A stretch of 38,728 bases of DNA, taken from NCBI RefSeq assembly GCF_003710815.1, contig NZ_RHHP01000024.1, forward strand, positions 1 to 38,728. Reading direction: 5' to 3'. The notes beneath the pieces are model-generated. The model had not been told where the DNA came from. It searched no databases and saw only the letters and a program-made list of their open reading frames with translations. This DNA is from Brevibacillus centrosporus. Lineage in GTDB: Bacteria; Bacillota; Bacilli; Brevibacillales; Brevibacillaceae. Positions 1-7,972 of this stretch are shown here, one piece after another (the stretch's first letter is position 1; each line of letters starts with the position of its first letter). The position numbers and the translations under genes were made by a program.

Positions 1-294
1 TTTCAGACAGCCACTGTTGATCGAGGAAAAGAATTTGCCTGTTATGAACGCTTGGAATCAGCACATGACCTAGACATCTACTTTGCCGATCCGTACTCTT
101 CATGGCAGCGCGGCACCAACGAGAATGCCAACGGACTTCTCCGTGAATTCTTCCCCAAAGGAAAAGACTTCGCAGAGGTCTCTGAGGAAGAGTTAGTTCA
201 TGCCTTGCACCTCATTAACAGTCGGCCGAGAAAATGTTTGGGCTGGAAAACGGCTCACGAATCATTTATGGAAGCTCTGTCGCACTTGGCTTGA
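1..294 (+). CDS. IS30-family transposase, C-terminal part (5' end outside window)
   Basis: The frame is open from the first base and ends at TGA 292-294, so only the C-terminal 97 residues are visible. It shows the end of an IS30-type DDE core: a DRGKEF segment carrying the second catalytic Asp, then about 30 residues on a GTNENANGLLREFFPKG block with the catalytic Glu, and the usual NSRPRKCLGW tail. IS30 transposases are about 310-350 residues, so roughly two thirds lies upstream. I could not define the terminal inverted repeat downstream of the stop. The family is certain from the motifs; whether the element is intact cannot be judged here. Confidence 0.9.
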   Translation, partial: FQTATVDRGKEFACYERLESAHDLDIYFADPYSSWQRGTNENANGLLREFFPKGKDFAEVSEEELVHALHLINSRPRKCLGWKTAHESFMEALSHLA

Positions 295-332
295 CAATTC
301 GTCATATGAAAAGAGATGGTTATTGTAATGTG

Positions 333-1841
333 CTACAACAGCGGAAAAAGCAGGCGGGCTCCTTGATCGAGAATGCGCTGTGAAAGCGGACGATGTTGTA
401 CATCCTCTATACTTAACTGTACCGAATCAGTGAGATCGCGCTCGAATTGCTTCATGAGTTCTCGTGCAACATCGTCACTGTATAAGATTTCGCAAACTTC
501 ATAATTCAGACGATGACTTCTCAGGTCATAGTTTGCTGAGCCCACTTCGGCAATCTCCTCATCGATAATCATTACCTTCGCATGTAACATACCTTTTTCG
601 TATAGATAGATATGGACCCCGGCTTCCAGTAGTTCACCGAAATAGGTACGGCTTGCAGCGCCCACGATCAGAGTTGAAAGATCCGTTTGACTAGGAACCA
701 GCAGTCTTACTCGCACACCGCGTGCCACAGCTGTTTTTATCGCCATGATGATATCTTCATCGGGCACAAAGTAGGGGGTAGTGATATCAATGCTTTTGGT
801 CGCTTGTGTCAGGCAAATGAAGGAAACCTCCCGGATGATTGGAGTAGGAATTCCAGGATTGCCTTCAAACGTCTGCACATAGGCTTTCTGCAATGCCCCT
901 TTGTTCGGAGCCTTGTCAATACTGGTTCCATCCATCGTGCCCAATTCAGCGCCCCATTCTGCCAACCATCCGGAAAGAACTGGTCTGTCGGTTAAAGTAA
1001 TGTTCTCTGAATGTGTACCTTCATTTTTTGTGTACCTGTGTGTCCTCGTTTTCATCTGTTCCGGAGAAGCGATATTCCAATGGGCGTCAAAGATAGTCTG
1101 TAAATCGAGGGCAGCTTCACCTTCGATTCGCAAATGGGTGTCACGCCAGAACCCTACGTTCGGCTTCAATCCGGTATACTCATACCCGACATTAATCCCT
1201 CCTGTAAAGGCTTCTTTTCCGTCGATCGTGACGATCTTACAATGATCCCGGTAATTCCAATTGGACAATATCCAAGGGAGGCGCGCTGGAAAAAACGTCC
1301 GGCATTCAATCCCTGCATCCATCATTCGTTTGATCTGAAATCGCGGGAATTTTCGACTCCCTAAGCCATCTCTCACAAAACGAACTTGTACACCGGCCGC
1401 TGCACGTTCAATCAGCAGATTTGTGATGCGATGACCAATTTGGTCATCACGGTAAATGTAATATTCCAGATCAATCGCTTTTTGTGCGTTTTGTATGGAT
1501 TCCATAAGTTTTTCATAGGTTTCAATGCCGTTGGTAAGCACCTGGACTTGGCCTGTCCGAAGGCCATGCACGGTGAAATGCCGCAAAGCATGATCGATGA
1601 CCAAGGCTGAGCGGCTGAATGAATCAGGCAACTTGTCCGACTTATTGTGCGGAGACGTCAGTCTTTCTCGACGAATGCACACTGGATTCGTTGTGCTAAG
1701 ATAGAGTCCGAAACCGATAACAGGCAAAATGAGGCAGATGGTTAGCCAAATTAAAGCTTTGGCCGGCCTGCGCACCTCGCGAATCGCAACTATTAACATA
1801 AAGAACGTATTTAATAGGTACAACCAAAGAAACCACATCAA
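333..1841 (-). CDS. cls: Cardiolipin synthase (phospholipase D superfamily)
   Basis: Full-length 502-residue membrane enzyme that joins two phosphatidylglycerols into cardiolipin. Two hydrophobic segments fill residues 1-50, followed by two phospholipase D domains, each with an HKD motif: H200-K202-D207 with a following GG, and H420-K422-D427 with GSANYD. Length and architecture match bacterial Cls. The start is TTG at 1841, 7 nt after GGGAGGG. An ATG at 1838 directly follows it and could serve instead. It stands alone, convergent with the IS30 remnant. It lies outside the Tn7-like transposon, so it is either chromosomal or part of the older element proposed to the left of 4410. Confidence 0.93.
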   Translation of the reverse strand: MMWFLWLYLLNTFFMLIVAIREVRRPAKALIWLTICLILPVIGFGLYLSTTNPVCIRRERLTSPHNKSDKLPDSFSRSALVIDHALRHFTVHGLRTGQVQVLTNGIETYEKLMESIQNAQKAIDLEYYIYRDDQIGHRITNLLIERAAAGVQVRFVRDGLGSRKFPRFQIKRMMDAGIECRTFFPARLPWILSNWNYRDHCKIVTIDGKEAFTGGINVGYEYTGLKPNVGFWRDTHLRIEGEAALDLQTIFDAHWNIASPEQMKTRTHRYTKNEGTHSENITLTDRPVLSGWLAEWGAELGTMDGTSIDKAPNKGALQKAYVQTFEGNPGIPTPIIREVSFICLTQATKSIDITTPYFVPDEDIIMAIKTAVARGVRVRLLVPSQTDLSTLIVGAASRTYFGELLEAGVHIYLYEKGMLHAKVMIIDEEIAEVGSANYDLRSHRLNYEVCEILYSDDVARELMKQFERDLTDSVQLSIEDVQHRPLSQRILDQGARLLFPLL

Positions 1842-1992
1842 CTAAAATCCCTCCCTTGTTCATCCATAACATGTGCTAAATCTGACATGTGTATGCGCTT
1901 GGGTTTTACAGATTATGCACTCAGAGGTATTCATCTGTTACAATCAATCAGATATATTGAAAGTTGCTGAAGCAATCGGTCAGTAAAATGTG

Positions 1993-2118
1993 CTAGTGTC
2001 CTCCCTGATATGCCACTACTTCAATAGTATCCTCTCCTACTACACTTCTAAGTTCCGACTTTCTTTTAGTAAGTGGAACTTCGTGTGTTTTACCTGTGTA
2101 TTTGTATATTTTTTTCAT
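1993..2118 (-). CDS. Small ORF, 41 residues, unknown
   Basis: ATG 2116-2118 to TAG 1993-1995. The product starts MKKIYKYTGKTHEVPLTKRK and ends VVAYQGGH. It is basic in the N-terminal half and has no membrane segment. Composition and continuous sense look coding, but no good Shine-Dalgarno precedes the ATG: a GGAG lies about 19 nt upstream. It could be a small protein, the tail of a decayed gene, or chance. It sits between the cls upstream region and a decayed MBL gene on the other strand. I do not recognise a family. Confidence 0.35.
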   Translation of the reverse strand: MKKIYKYTGKTHEVPLTKRKSELRSVVGEDTIEVVAYQGGH

Positions 2119-2158
2119 TAAAGTTATACTGGTCTTTCTCCACCAGCATCTTTAGCTG

Positions 2159-2452
2159 CAAAATACGCTTTATATGGGTTAAAACTATATCCCTGAAGTC
2201 GGAAATCCCGGAAGAGATGAATAGTGGCTGATCGATGCCGGCATGCCTGGATTTTCCGACTACATCTCCGAAGTGGGGAAAAAAGCGAATCCATCGGCCA
2301 AACCGAAAGCAATTGTACTGACGCATGCGTATTTCGATCATATTGACTCGCTCGAGGGTTTGTTGAAGATGTGGGTCATCCCTGTGTAAGCCCATCAGAA
2401 GGAGCTGCCCTTCCTTACCGGAAAAGAAGATTACCCGGAACCTGTTAGATTT
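2159..2452 (+). pseudogene. Remnant of a metallo-beta-lactamase-fold hydrolase
   Basis: One plus-strand frame reads as the N-terminal part of an MBL hydrolase but contains three stops: TAA 2180-2182, TAG 2222-2224 and TAA 2387-2389. Between them are WLIDAGMPGFSDYI, KAIVLTHAYFDHIDSLEGLL and ELPFLTGKEDYPEP, which match the usual order in this family (metal-site strand, HxHxDH motif, LTGKxDYP). The second His of HxHxDH is Tyr, so the metal site is lost as well. The C-terminal half is missing; homology fades after about 2452. The minus-strand ORF across this region is a shadow. Confidence 0.8.
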
Positions 2453-2510
2453 ACAATAAAAAAGCCAGTCAAACACATTGTTTTTCGTGCTTTCCCTGAC
2501 TTTCTGGATA

Positions 2511-3533
2511 CTAGTCCTCATTTATAATGCTAAAAAAATAGTCCAAGATCATCGGATCAAATTGTGTACCCCGTCCTTCTTCCATGATCTTCAAAGCCAC
2601 ATTTTTCGGTAGAGCATCCCGATAGGCTCGATCAGAAGTTAATGCGTCCCACACATCACATACCGCGATAATGCGCGCCTGTAACCCAATTTCGTCCCCT
2701 TTGATTCCATAAGGGTAACCTTTTCCATCTAAGCGTTCGTGGTGATGAAGAACACCGTCTAATACCCGATCTCCATAAGGAATGTCTTTCATAATTAAAG
2801 CACCAAGCATGGGGTGTTGCTTCATAATGTCATATTCGTACGTAGTTAACTTATCTTGTTTATTCAGAAGTGCTTCTGGAATTCCGATCTTGCCAATATC
2901 ATGAACGAGGGCTGCCCACTTCAAATAAATGACTGTCCATTCATCTAATCCCATGCGCTCACCAATACGAGTAGCCAATCCACTTACTCGATAACAGTGA
3001 CCACTGGTGTACGAATCCCTGATCTCGATAGCTTGGGCCAACGCTCTAACCATTCCCCAACCAAAATCACGGCCTTGCCTCATGTGGTGCTCAATTTGAT
3101 CCCTTTGATTTTTTAGCTCTTTATTTTGTCTAATAATTTCGTCACGCTGCAGTATAATTTTCGTGTTCTGTTCTTCTACAACCTGCTTTTCGGAAAGGAG
3201 TTCTTCCTTTTGCCGATTAAGTGATGAAAACAATTTTCCCACCAAGAAGCCAAGTACAATATAAAAACACATCCTAGTAAACCATTGAGAGAATAACTGG
3301 TCAACACCACTGGATACATGATCAGGCAACAAAGGGCCACCTACAATACCTACGATTAACCCTACAACGACACCACCAGATGCTCCCCAAAAATAGGCAC
3401 TTAAAATAATCGTAAAGTAGAAAAAGTTAATGGTTGCGTTTACTCCATTGGTCATATAGGCAATCAACCAAAAACCAATCACTAAACATGTAATTAATCC
3501 GAATTTATACGCACTACGCAAGCTGCTTATCAT
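2511..3533 (-). CDS. Membrane HD-GYP domain protein, probable c-di-GMP phosphodiesterase
   Basis: 340 residues. Hydrophobic segments fill about residues 8-105 (four or five helices), followed by a charged coiled-coil stretch at about 110-150 and an HD-GYP domain at about 160-335. Visible metal and signature residues are the SGH around 177-179, HD at 211-212 (VHDIGKIGIP), QHP, and HHHERLDGKGYP at about 263-274. HD-GYP enzymes hydrolyse cyclic di-GMP or related dinucleotides. The ATG at 3533 is preferred because GAGGTG lies 7 nt upstream; a TTG at 3548 gives five more residues without a good ribosome site. No signalling partner is adjacent. The membrane part may sense a signal, which is inference. 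Confidence 0.9.
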   Translation of the reverse strand: MISSLRSAYKFGLITCLVIGFWLIAYMTNGVNATINFFYFTIILSAYFWGASGGVVVGLIVGIVGGPLLPDHVSSGVDQLFSQWFTRMCFYIVLGFLVGKLFSSLNRQKEELLSEKQVVEEQNTKIILQRDEIIRQNKELKNQRDQIEHHMRQGRDFGWGMVRALAQAIEIRDSYTSGHCYRVSGLATRIGERMGLDEWTVIYLKWAALVHDIGKIGIPEALLNKQDKLTTYEYDIMKQHPMLGALIMKDIPYGDRVLDGVLHHHERLDGKGYPYGIKGDEIGLQARIIAVCDVWDALTSDRAYRDALPKNVALKIMEEGRGTQFDPMILDYFFSIINED

Positions 3534-3928
3534 ATAGGTACACCTCAACCCAAAATATAACTATTTGCAGATCATATACCCATGTATGATATAAACCAAA
3601 CATTATTCTTATAAGAATACTAGGTATAACAGATGGACTTGGTTCGGTCTTACTTACGGAAAACAAGTAGTAAACGAAAATAGGATTTAAATGATTATTT
3701 CCGTATAAGGCCGAAGAAATGCACCTCCAACTGTTAGGTGTGTCTAACAATTGGGGTGGAGTTCAACACTTTATTATCGTGTGTTGACTGGCTTTTTGTA
3801 CGGCAGGATTGAATAGTCTAGAACTAATTTTTTTAGGTAAGAGCTTTTCTAATGCAGAATTTCCGTTAAATCAACTAAGTCAGTCTAATACTTTATCATC
3901 CTTGAACAGTTGATACTTTGAACGCGTC

Positions 3929-3960
3929 GGTCAGCCTGTTTTACTGCTTGACCTTTTTTT
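3929..3960 (+). terminator. Intrinsic terminator, plus strand
   Basis: GGTCAGC pairs with GCTTGACC (one bulged base) across a 10-nt loop, and seven T follow directly at 3954-3960. No plus-strand gene is recognisable upstream, so it may be left from a lost gene. Confidence 0.6.
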
Positions 3961-4221
3961 ATTTATGGAGTCATCCCCCCTTCTTGCTTTTTTGAACAAT
4001 TGTCTTATGTAACACGTTAACGTAATTCTCAACTGTCAAAAAGCATGCTTAATGACTTCATTTTTTCCTTACTCTTTTTGACATACTTGTACGTAATCCA
4101 TGGGAACGAATGATTGTACTATTGTACGGACTCTGTTGTGCTGTTCAAGGATAATTATTCGCTTTTCTTATAAAATTTTATTCGGTTACCCATAGTCAAA
4201 ATAGTATCACCCCTAGATGGA

Positions 4222-4263
4222 ATAAAAGAAGTCCCGATGATCATTAATTCCATCATCGGGACT
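4222..4263 (-). terminator. Intrinsic terminator, minus strand
   Basis: A perfect 12-bp inverted repeat AGTCCCGATGAT / ATCATCGGGACT occupies 4230-4241 and 4252-4263. Reading the minus strand it is followed by TTCTTTTATT. It would end transcripts leaving the distal tniQ gene. Before the present transposon inserted it would have lain about 150-180 nt beyond the end proposed at 4408, where it could have served glmS, either as the native terminator or as part of the older element. Confidence 0.65.
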
Positions 4264-4315
4264 AAACTAAGCAGCTTCATACTTTTTTACTGGTTTCACA
4301 GTTCTTTTTACGTAA

Positions 4316-4410
4316 CATCAAAGTGACAAACTTCATTACTCAGTTACAGACTATATTTTATTGTGACAAAGTCTATTATTTTGTGACTGACATTATTATC
4401 TCTGGACAAC
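4316..4410 (-). repeat. TnsB-site-like array outside the transposon: probable end of an older Tn7-like element
   Basis: Read on the minus strand from about 4408, this begins TGTCCAGAG. It then shows AGTCACAAAATAATAG, TGTCACAATAAAATATAG, TGTAACTGAGTAATGAAG and TGTCACTTTGATG, spaced about 20 nt apart. The spacing and the TGTCAC core resemble the right end of the transposon at 28847-28924 (22-nt spacing), but the sequences differ. It abuts the 5-bp target duplication. The simplest reading is a right-type end of a different Tn7-like element that had already occupied the glmS attachment site. Confidence 0.6.
4406..4410. repeat. Target-site duplication, left copy
   Basis: ACAAC directly precedes the TGTGA terminus at 4411. 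The same ACAAC follows the other terminus at 28925-28929. Tn7-like elements make 5-bp duplications. Confidence 0.88.
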
Positions 4411-4545
4411 TGTGAGTTATATTTAATATTGTCATAAAAACTGATCGTAAAATATACATTTTATAATAATATCTCGACACATTTTATACTATAAATCAAC
4501 ACTCGACATTAATTTTATAATTATAATTGTCATTTTGGTTAAATA
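4411..4545 (+). repeat. Left end of the Tn7-like transposon (TnsB sites)
   Basis: It starts TGTGAGTTATATTTAATAT, followed by TGTCAT at 4430. Further likely TnsB sites begin CGACAC at 4475, CGACAT at 4504 and TGTCATT at 4528. The wider spacing compared with the other end matches the left-end type of Tn7-like elements. The repeat cores were found by eye; binding is inferred. Confidence 0.75.
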
Positions 4546-4594
4546 CCCCAAAAGCTGACCAATTTCAGAACAAGTGATTTGGCCAAGCATATTA

Positions 4595-6616
4595 CTAGAT
4601 ATTCATTTCTTCCTTAATTATGCTGTACATTTTGCGGTATTTGCTATGGTTAAAAATGTTATAACTTAATCCCATTTTCGAGTAAACTGCTTTCACTGTG
4701 ACTTTTTCACCTGCCATGATTAGCTTATCGCGAGCAGTTCTTATTAAAGCCATGATAGATTCATTCTTTTTCTGATCTTGATAAATCTTACTTAATCTTA
4801 TTTGCTCAGAAATCCACTGGTAAAGCAGAGGGAAATTTTTTCTTATGAATTTGCGGGAGCGACCTAAATATTTGTATATATCTTTGGAATAAATTGGTTC
4901 CCCCTTTTCATTCATCAATTTAACATATTCACTTGCCGCATCCACTAGCTTAACTTGTTCTTGCTGTAGATTACTCTCTCTTTGGTCCTGATTAATCTCT
5001 TTTGCTGTAACATTTATCCCGTGGTACCTAATGGTGCCTTCACTCAAGTCAAGTGTATGAGCAAGTTCCTTAACAGTCACTCCAACATTATTTTGCACCA
5101 TTTCATCAATGGATAGCTTTGCTTCCCTGTGTCTCTTTGCCTTTTGTACAACCGATTGTTTTCTTTTTGAAGATTCCTTTATCAAAAGAGCCTTAAATTC
5201 TCTCGATGCATAATAGTAATAAAAAGTAACTTGGTCCCAATTAAATAACCTACGCGCAACATTATACATATATTGAGCGTTTCTAGCACAATTTTTTATT
5301 TCGTCAAAGTTTTCAACAATTAAATTCCTTTGGGATTTTGGCCTGTAAAATGAAACATAGTGGTCAGATAGCAATTCGTGATAAAGAAGATAGCCAAAAA
5401 TTTCATTTGCCCTATGAACTCCTAATTTTAGTTCCTCTCTTATTTTTTCTCTAGTTAGACCTAATTCTAAGAAATTTAATACCTCACTTATCACTTGTAT
5501 TTCATTTGCAATATTTCCCCACTGATTAGTATACCTACTAAACCCGTAACGCATAAAACAACTGGAGCATATCCAGGCTGATGAGTATCTGTGTTTATAC
5601 TTTAAATGATGTCCATCCCCAGATAATTCTATTATCATTTTTCGTGTACCACCGTCAGAACACCAAGGTGTCAAACAAAAACCAGGTTCCTTCTCTTGTA
5701 TCTGCGCTTGAAATGATTGAATATAACTAGATTGAACCATAATATTTACGAATCTCTCTACAGATAAATGCTCGGTCCGCAATACATGAAATAGATCAGC
5801 AATAAATACCTTTTGAAATCGAGTCCTATCACATACTAATCCAGTAAAGTTTCGTACTTTATCACGAGATAGACTTTTCACAGAACTCCATTTTAACTTT
5901 GGTTGTTGTCCTTGAGCTACAAATAACAATTTTATTGCTAATGTTTTTTCCTTTGTTAATCCGTCAATCTCCTTCTCTGTAACCAATTCCGTTGTAGGAT
6001 GCAATATATATCTCCAATTTTCATACTTTTGCAACTGATCCATAATGAAGACTTCATTATTAACTACCTCTTCATTCTCCGTTTTAAGTGCGGTTTGGCA
6101 ATAGTAGCACTCACAGAAAGCAAGCGATTTTGATATATAGGGTTGCTCTCTTAAGCAATTATTACACAGGGACTTTAGACTGACATGGTGTATATCACAT
6201 ATTTCAATTTCACGGACTTGCCAAATTAACTTAAAAAAACCTTTTTCTTTTAAGCACTTTGGGCAAAATCTCCGCTTTTCCTTTATGATATGATTTTTCA
6301 TAAAGTAGTTATAAACTTGGGTTACTGATTCATGATTATTAAAGAACTTCTTGATTAATGGATAAAACGTCATATCTTCAATTTGGCTATTTGATGTACA
6401 CAACAACTTTGCCAATGTAGAAGCGTTTATAACCTCATGTGGAAAAATATCCAACTTATATCCAAATATATTTTGAACTTTAGATTTCGGTCCAGTGTTA
6501 ACTAATTTCCATATTTCTAGAAAGCTTATTTCATTTCTAACTGCAATTCGACACAAATATGAGGTCAATGATTCTTCCCACTTGGGTTGCGGTCGAATCG
6601 TAAGCATTTCCTCCAC
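4595..6616 (-). CDS. tniQ: TniQ/TnsD-family target-selection protein, distal copy
   Basis: About 673 residues. The N-terminus has the TniQ pattern (LTIRPQPKWEESLTSYLCRIA), followed by a zinc-ribbon cluster CPKC at about 118-121, CDIHH at about 140-144, CNNC at about 151-154 and a further C-rich stretch at about 168-173. The C-terminal half is TnsD-like, with a helix-turn-helix-type segment (VTVKELAHTLDLSEGTIRYH) and a module YSKDIYKYLGRSRKFIRKNF that the 607-residue copy shares. TniQ/TnsD proteins bind the attachment site and recruit TnsC. GTG 6616 is chosen because AAGGAG lies 8 nt upstream; GTG 6625 and ATG 6607 are alternatives. It sits alone beside the left end, separated from tnsABC by the cargo. 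Which copy reads glmS cannot be told from sequence alone. Confidence 0.85.
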   Translation of the reverse strand: MEEMLTIRPQPKWEESLTSYLCRIAVRNEISFLEIWKLVNTGPKSKVQNIFGYKLDIFPHEVINASTLAKLLCTSNSQIEDMTFYPLIKKFFNNHESVTQVYNYFMKNHIIKEKRRFCPKCLKEKGFFKLIWQVREIEICDIHHVSLKSLCNNCLREQPYISKSLAFCECYYCQTALKTENEEVVNNEVFIMDQLQKYENWRYILHPTTELVTEKEIDGLTKEKTLAIKLLFVAQGQQPKLKWSSVKSLSRDKVRNFTGLVCDRTRFQKVFIADLFHVLRTEHLSVERFVNIMVQSSYIQSFQAQIQEKEPGFCLTPWCSDGGTRKMIIELSGDGHHLKYKHRYSSAWICSSCFMRYGFSRYTNQWGNIANEIQVISEVLNFLELGLTREKIREELKLGVHRANEIFGYLLYHELLSDHYVSFYRPKSQRNLIVENFDEIKNCARNAQYMYNVARRLFNWDQVTFYYYYASREFKALLIKESSKRKQSVVQKAKRHREAKLSIDEMVQNNVGVTVKELAHTLDLSEGTIRYHGINVTAKEINQDQRESNLQQEQVKLVDAASEYVKLMNEKGEPIYSKDIYKYLGRSRKFIRKNFPLLYQWISEQIRLSKIYQDQKKNESIMALIRTARDKLIMAGEKVTVKAVYSKMGLSYNIFNHSKYRKMYSIIKEEMNI

Positions 6617-6659
6617 ATCAAGCACTCCTTATCAATAAGCTTATTAGTTTCGTTGGGTA

Positions 6660-6696
6660 ATATATAAAAACCCTTAAAATGTTTATTTTAAAGGTT
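6660..6696 (-). terminator. Probable terminator of the cargo redox operon
   Basis: AACCTTTAAAAT pairs with ATTTTAAGGGTT (one mismatch) around a 4-nt loop on the minus strand, and TTTTTATATA follows. The stem is AT-rich and so weak, but it lies just at the end of the last decayed gene of the operon. Confidence 0.45.
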
Positions 6697-6952
6697 CAGA
6701 TAACACATCCCTCCCTTGCTGAATGTATCCTTTCAGCAAGGGGTTGTCGATTCTATAAATTTCCCTCTACATCCAATTAAATAGCAGTGCAGCCTTACCA
6801 GGCTGTTGCTGTTCAATTTCTCTAAAAGCACTCCACAGTCTTCATTCTGGTGAATCTTCTGATTTACGGACACACAAATTGAAGACCCCTGAACTAGAAA
6901 TGTGAGCAACTACTATACCTTCTCGATCACGCTTATGAATATGTTCTCAATG
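6683..6952 (-). pseudogene. Decayed gene of about 85 codons, family unknown
   Basis: Reading on in the same minus frame directly after the DUF302 stop, the sequence stays coding-like to TAA 6683-6685, with two internal stops: TGA at 6842-6844 and TAG at 6767-6769. Readable parts are KRDREGIVVAHISSSGVFNL, FREIEQQQPGKAALLFNWM and YRIDNPLLKGYIQQGRDVL. There is no good start codon. The 11-bp inverted repeat CCCTTGCTGAA / TTCAGCAAGGG (6713-6742) falls inside it. I do not recognise the family. It appears to be the third nonsense-damaged gene in a row at the end of the redox operon. Confidence 0.5.
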
Positions 6953-7288
6953 TCATTTAAGTTCTACATCTTCAATCATGCTGATGAGAGCTGTCGGTTT
7001 GGGAAAACCAATCATCGTTTTCCCTTCGCTTTCGTAAACCGTTATTTAGCATGGCAAAAAGTAGCCGACTAATTCGTTTCTACTAAGTACTCTGGCTGCT
7101 TCAAATGGATTGCATACTTCAAGAACGCGATAAGGCATTTTGTAGCTCTCGATCCCCTTCTTCAGCAGTTTTGCTGTAAGGTCAAACTGCCAGAGGATGC
7201 CGAAATTATGCTCTTTTAGATTTTTCTCGAGCAATGTGATTACTTCATCGATTGATTTGTCAGTTGTCACCGTGTAATGAAAATCCAT
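6953..7288 (-). pseudogene. DUF302 family protein interrupted by an in-frame TAA
   Basis: The first 80 residues (MDFHYTVTTDKSIDEVITLL onward to NELVGYFLPC) match DUF302, a small fold often found with redox or sulfur genes. A TAA at 7046-7048 follows. The same frame then continues ITVYESEGKTMIGFPKPTAL to ELK and TGA 6953-6955, which is the normal end of the family. A single codon change, probably from AAA, would restore a protein of about 111 residues. ATG 7288 is chosen because GAGGTGG lies 6 nt upstream. The function of DUF302 is not established. Confidence 0.8.
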
Positions 7289-7330
7289 ATCCATCCACCT
7301 CAACGATATCATTCACAATGGATGTCAAGG

Positions 7331-7972
7331 TTACTCCTCTGCACTTTTGATTTCCACCTCAAAGATTCCAAACAATGCTAATGTTTTTTCAAGCACCCTC
7401 CGCATCTTTTCAAATTGGCCTTCACTAACTTTTTCTGTCATCGTGATAAATATCTCCCCTCTTGACCCTGTAAATCGAACAAGATCCAGTCTAGAATCTT
7501 GCGGGAAAGGATTTTCGTAGCCTAGCCGCATTGTTTGTAACAGTAATTGAATGGCGGTAATTCCTGGGGCTTTGACAGAAGTTAGATTTTGATATTCGAT
7601 TTGTACGGGAACTGGCTCATTATTCCGAATCAAGTAAATGGTATAATGCTCTGCCGAAGGATTGCTTTCCTCACATGCTACACGAGATGCGTCCTGTACT
7701 GAAATATCTTGAATGATCACTTTTACCTCTTCTGTTTCATGGAACCCTTCCAGGCGGTATAGTTCTTACCCACTTATGGAGAGGAACAAGAGCGTTGGAT
7801 TGTTCTTGACTCGAAAATCATTGGTACGTTTCGCATCGAGCTCGACATAAACTGTTTCCGTCTCCAACTCTGGGAAAGAACTACGTATTTCTTGTAAAAC
7901 CTCTCCCATAGACCTTCCCATCGGACAAGCTGTTAGCGTAAGCAAGATAATCTTTTTCACAGTTTCACTCAA
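7331..7972 (-). pseudogene. Thioredoxin-fold protein with C-terminal domain, interrupted by TAA
   Basis: One frame of 213 codons is cut by TAA 7766-7768. Before the stop it encodes a thioredoxin-like fold (LLTLTACPMGRSMGEVLQEI, then VYVELDA and NNPTLLFLSISG). After it, the same frame resumes ELYRLEGFHETEEVKV and runs for about 140 residues through a domain that resembles GerMN in pattern (TIYLIRNNEPVPVQIEY and ITAIQLLLQTM). The pieces look like one protein split by a nonsense codon. TTG 7972 is the likely start: AAAGGAGG lies 10 nt upstream, and it overlaps the TGA of the kinase gene by 4 nt, implying translational coupling. The GerMN resemblance is weak. The second piece could still be made from an internal start. 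Confidence 0.65.

Larger units (their letters stand above)
3534..4320. other. AT-rich gene-free stretch left of the Tn7-like ends
   Basis: About 790 bp with no ORF I can support on either strand. It holds a plus-strand terminator hairpin at 3929-3960 and a minus-strand hairpin at 4222-4263, both listed separately. If an older Tn7-like element once began at about 4408, its tnsA would be expected here. I found no recognisable tnsA remnant, so that element would have to be deleted internally or decayed beyond reading. Confidence 0.5.

Noticed and set aside
2090..2521. 143-codon minus-strand ORF
   Set aside because: It lies antisense to the decayed MBL gene, whose plus-strand frame shows real homology.
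6713..6742. Perfect 11-bp inverted repeat as a terminator
   Set aside because: No T run on either side, and it falls within a decayed coding frame.
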